Below are positions 5,576 to 7,211 of a stretch of DNA of 7,211 nt, one piece after another. The stretch covers positions 1 through 7,211 of the forward strand of contig CAIOXF010000214.1 in NCBI GenBank assembly GCA_903862155.1, written 5' to 3'. The notes under the pieces are model-generated. The model was given only the letters and a program-made list of their open reading frames with translations. It was not told where the DNA came from and did no database searches. Within the stretch, counting starts at the first letter, position 1. The number at the start of each line of letters is the position of its first letter. The stretch is from an uncultured cyanobacterium (GTDB lineage Bacteria > Cyanobacteriota > Cyanobacteriia > PCC-6307 > Cyanobiaceae). The translations under genes and the position numbers were made by a program.

Positions 5576-6598
5576 ATGACCCTGAAGGTTGCGATCAATG
5601 GATTCGGCCGCATTGGTCGCAACTTCATGCGCTGCTGGCTCAGCCGCGGTGAGAACACCGGCATCGAGGTGGTGGGTCTGAACGACACCTCCGATCCGCG
5701 CACCAACGCGCACCTGCTCCAGTACGACTCGATGCTGGGCAAGATCCGCAATGCGGAAGTGAGCGCTACCGACGACACCATCGTCGTGAATGGCAAGGCC
5801 ATTAAGTGCTTCTCCGATCGCAATCCCCTGAACCTTCCCTGGAAGGAGTGGGGCGTGGATCTCGTGATCGAATCCACCGGCGTGTTCATCGACCAGGCCG
5901 GCGCCGGCAAGCACATCGAGGCGGGTGCCCAAAAAGTGCTGATCACCGCTCCTGGTAAGGGTGAGGGTGTGGGCACCTTCGTGGTGGGCGTGAACGATCA
6001 CGAATACCGCCACGAAGACTGGAACATCATTTCCAACGCCAGCTGCACCACGAACTGCATGGCGCCGATTGTCAAAGCCCTCGACCAAGCCTTCGGGATC
6101 GTGAAGGGCACGATGACCACCACCCACAGCTATACGGGTGACCAGCGCATTCTTGATGCCTCCCACCGCGACCTGCGCCGCGCCCGCGCTGCTGCCATCA
6201 ACATCGTGCCCACCAGCACTGGTGCTGCCAAGGCCGTGGCTCTGGTGTATCCCCCGATGAAGGGCAAGCTGAGCGGCATCGCCCTGCGCGTTCCCACCCC
6301 CAACGTGTCGGTAGTGGACATGGTGCTCGAAATCAGCCGCGGCACCACCAAGGAAGAGGTGAATGCTGTGCTGAAGGCCGCCTCTGAAGGCCCCATGAAG
6401 GGCATCATCAAGTACTGCGATCTGCCCCTGGTCTCCTCCGACCACGCGGGCACCGATGAGAGCACCATCGTGGATGCCGACCTCACCCTGGTGATGGGCG
6501 ACAACATGGTGAAAGTGGTGTCCTGGTACGACAACGAGTGGGGCTACAGCCAGCGCGTGGTTGACCTGGCCGAAGTGGTGGCCCGCAACTGGAAGTGA
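5576..6598 (+). CDS. gap2: Gap2 glyceraldehyde-3-phosphate dehydrogenase (NADP-capable, photosynthetic type)
   Basis: Gap2 reduces 1,3-bisphosphoglycerate to glyceraldehyde-3-phosphate in the Calvin cycle and also serves gluconeogenesis. The 340-residue protein has the Rossmann motif NGFGRIGR at 8-15. The catalytic SNASCTTNC contains Cys157, with its partner His184 in TTTHSYTGDQ. DASHRDLRRARAA is at 194-206 and WYDNEWGYSQR near the C-terminus. The Ser in DASHRD, where NAD-specific glycolytic enzymes often have Pro, and NDTSDPRTNAHLLQYDS (36-52) resemble chloroplast GapA, supporting Gap2 over Gap1. There is no GapB-like C-terminal extension, since it ends at NWK. Any redox control would therefore act through CP12, which is not in this window. 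The ATG at 5576 (MTLKVAINGFG) is preferred over an in-frame TTG at 5561, because the latter lies inside the leader hairpin and adds residues not expected in the family. Confidence 0.97.
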   Translation: MTLKVAINGFGRIGRNFMRCWLSRGENTGIEVVGLNDTSDPRTNAHLLQYDSMLGKIRNAEVSATDDTIVVNGKAIKCFSDRNPLNLPWKEWGVDLVIESTGVFIDQAGAGKHIEAGAQKVLITAPGKGEGVGTFVVGVNDHEYRHEDWNIISNASCTTNCMAPIVKALDQAFGIVKGTMTTTHSYTGDQRILDASHRDLRRARAAAINIVPTSTGAAKAVALVYPPMKGKLSGIALRVPTPNVSVVDMVLEISRGTTKEEVNAVLKAASEGPMKGIIKYCDLPLVSSDHAGTDESTIVDADLTLVMGDNMVKVVSWYDNEWGYSQRVVDLAEVVARNWK

Positions 6599-6610
6599 TC
6601 CCCTGATCAC
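6595..6610 (+). other. Inverted repeat spanning the gap2 stop codon
   Basis: GTGATC (6595-6600), a CCCT loop and GATCAC (6605-6610) form a perfect 6-bp stem that includes the TGA stop at 6596-6598. It lies 12 bases before the terminator hairpin and has no T-run of its own. It may be a secondary 3' stability element or chance. The pairing is certain and the role is not. Confidence 0.4.
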
Positions 6611-6622
6611 GCCTTCGTTTTT

Positions 6623-6649
6623 GCCGCTCCTTCGGGGGGCGGCTTTTTT
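6623..6649 (+). terminator. Intrinsic (Rho-independent) terminator of gap2
   Basis: GCCGCTCC at 6623-6630 pairs with the G-rich arm ending GGGCGGC at 6643, across a TTCG-containing loop, giving an 8-bp GC-rich stem with one G-T wobble. Six T residues follow at 6644-6649. It begins 25 bases after the gap2 stop. On the opposite strand the hairpin is followed by A residues, so it works only for plus-strand transcripts. Confidence 0.88.
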
Positions 6650-6690
6650 GTTGAATGCGGCTTTCCTGAACGCGGCAAAGGGCTGGACGT

Positions 6691-6708
6691 TGAGCTGGGC
6701 CGAGCTCA
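6691..6708 (-). other. Inverted repeat at the thiL stop codon
   Basis: TGAGCT (6691-6696) and AGCTCA (6703-6708) are perfect 6-base inverted repeats around a 6-base loop. The thiL stop codon (minus strand, 6708-6706) is in one arm. No T-run follows on the minus strand, so it is not a standard intrinsic terminator. It is the only hairpin I see between thiL and the gap2 terminator. Confidence 0.35.
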
Positions 6709-7211
6709 GTGGAAGTGCTGATAGCCGCTGAGCGCGGCCCCTACAGGCTCATACCCTTCCAGCCACACCACCCGGCTGCTGGCGGATCCTTCGGTTGCCT
6801 TGAGCTCGCCAATCACCTGACAGCCCGCCAGGCGAGTGCAGAGCGCCTGGGCCCAGGCCGGATCCAGCGCCAGAACCAGTTCGAAGTCTTCCCCTCCTGC
6901 CAGGCACCAGGCTTCCGCGTGGGGCAGGGCCGCCATCGCCGGATCGAGGGGCAAGCGGCTCCGGTCCAGGACGGCGGTGCAGCCGCTGGCCGCCGCGATG
7001 GCGTCAGCGGCTGCCACCAGGCCGTCGCTGCTGTCGGTACCCCCCACCCGCCAGGGGGAGTCTGCGGGTTGGCTGCGGTGCAGCTCCTCCACCACATCAA
7101 ACCGGGGCCTGGGCCGTTGATGCGCTCGAATCGCCCGGTCTTGCAGGTCGGCGGGAACCTCCTGATCCAAGTTTTTTGCGGCTTCGTTGAGCAGGAGTGC
7201 CAGCCCCAGCC
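6706..7211 (-). CDS. thiL: Thiamine-monophosphate kinase ThiL, C-terminal part (5' end missing)
   Basis: ThiL phosphorylates thiamine monophosphate with ATP to give thiamine diphosphate, the active cofactor, in the cytoplasm. About 167 residues are visible. The frame is open to the right edge, so the N-terminal ATP-binding half is outside the window; ThiL is usually around 325 residues. The visible part has HQRPRPR at about 7122-7102, matching the family's RPxPR. GTDSSDGL is at 7041-7018, corresponding to the conserved D-x-SDGL metal/substrate site. LAGGEDFELVL follows, a hallmark of the AIR-synthase-like C-terminal domain. The TTG at 7170 is not the real start, because coding sequence continues upstream with LLLNEAAKNL. 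The gene converges on gap2 with a 107-base gap that contains the gap2 terminator. Confidence 0.94.
   Translation of the reverse strand, partial: LGLALLLNEAAKNLDQEVPADLQDRAIRAHQRPRPRFDVVEELHRSQPADSPWRVGGTDSSDGLVAAADAIAAASGCTAVLDRSRLPLDPAMAALPHAEAWCLAGGEDFELVLALDPAWAQALCTRLAGCQVIGELKATEGSASSRVVWLEGYEPVGAALSGYQHFH

Noticed and set aside
5435..6610. A 391-codon open frame on the minus strand covering all of gap2 and part of its upstream region.
   Set aside because: Its translation is a His/Gly/Val-rich sequence with no recognisable domain. It is a shadow of gap2, produced by the strong G/C third-position bias of the real gene.
1..7211. A hidden novel system (CRISPR, defence island, mobile element, retron, RNA gene).
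   Set aside because: Coding density is nearly complete with recognised core genes, the largest gap is 170 bases, and I saw no spaced direct repeats, transposase, integrase, tRNA-like or rRNA sequence.

Overview
The window is a GC-rich stretch of a cyanobacterial chromosome. It most likely comes from a high-GC alpha-cyanobacterium of the Synechococcus/Cyanobium group. The evidence is the photosynthetic-type, NADP-capable Gap2 GAPDH and the gene order grpE-dnaJ-tusA-like-rsgA / ybaB-murB-murC / gap2 / thiL. From memory, not a search, this is the order found in marine Synechococcus and Prochlorococcus. I saw no HIP1 octamer (GCGATCGC), which also fits that group better than S. elongatus-like strains. 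The genus is inference.

Layout. (1) Positions 1-2677, plus strand: the 3' end of grpE, then dnaJ, a TusA-like sulfurtransferase-fold gene and rsgA. The three junctions overlap by 1, 8 and 8 bases, so this looks like one translationally coupled unit. (2) Positions 2652-5405, minus strand: murC, murB and a ybaB/ebfC gene, transcribed in that order with gaps of 5 and 25 bases. The 3' end of ybaB overlaps the 3' end of rsgA by 26 bases. (3) Positions 5406-5575: a 170-base divergent intergenic region that should hold the promoters of murC and gap2. (4) Positions 5576-6598, plus strand: gap2, with a hairpin just before its start codon, another over its stop codon and a strong intrinsic terminator. 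(5) Positions 6706-7211, minus strand: the 3' half of thiL, which runs off the right edge.

Functionally these are housekeeping genes. GrpE and DnaJ are co-chaperones of DnaK, which is not in the window. RsgA is a ribosome-assembly GTPase. MurB and MurC catalyse consecutive steps of peptidoglycan precursor synthesis. YbaB/EbfC is a small DNA-binding protein. Gap2 works in the Calvin cycle, and ThiL makes thiamine diphosphate. No gap between genes exceeds 170 bases. I found no RNA gene, mobile element, CRISPR array or phage sequence.

I do not see a new biological system here. The observations most worth checking are the TusA-like protein with an altered active-site motif inside the chaperone operon, the low-complexity rsgA tail that overlaps ybaB, and the hairpins bracketing gap2.
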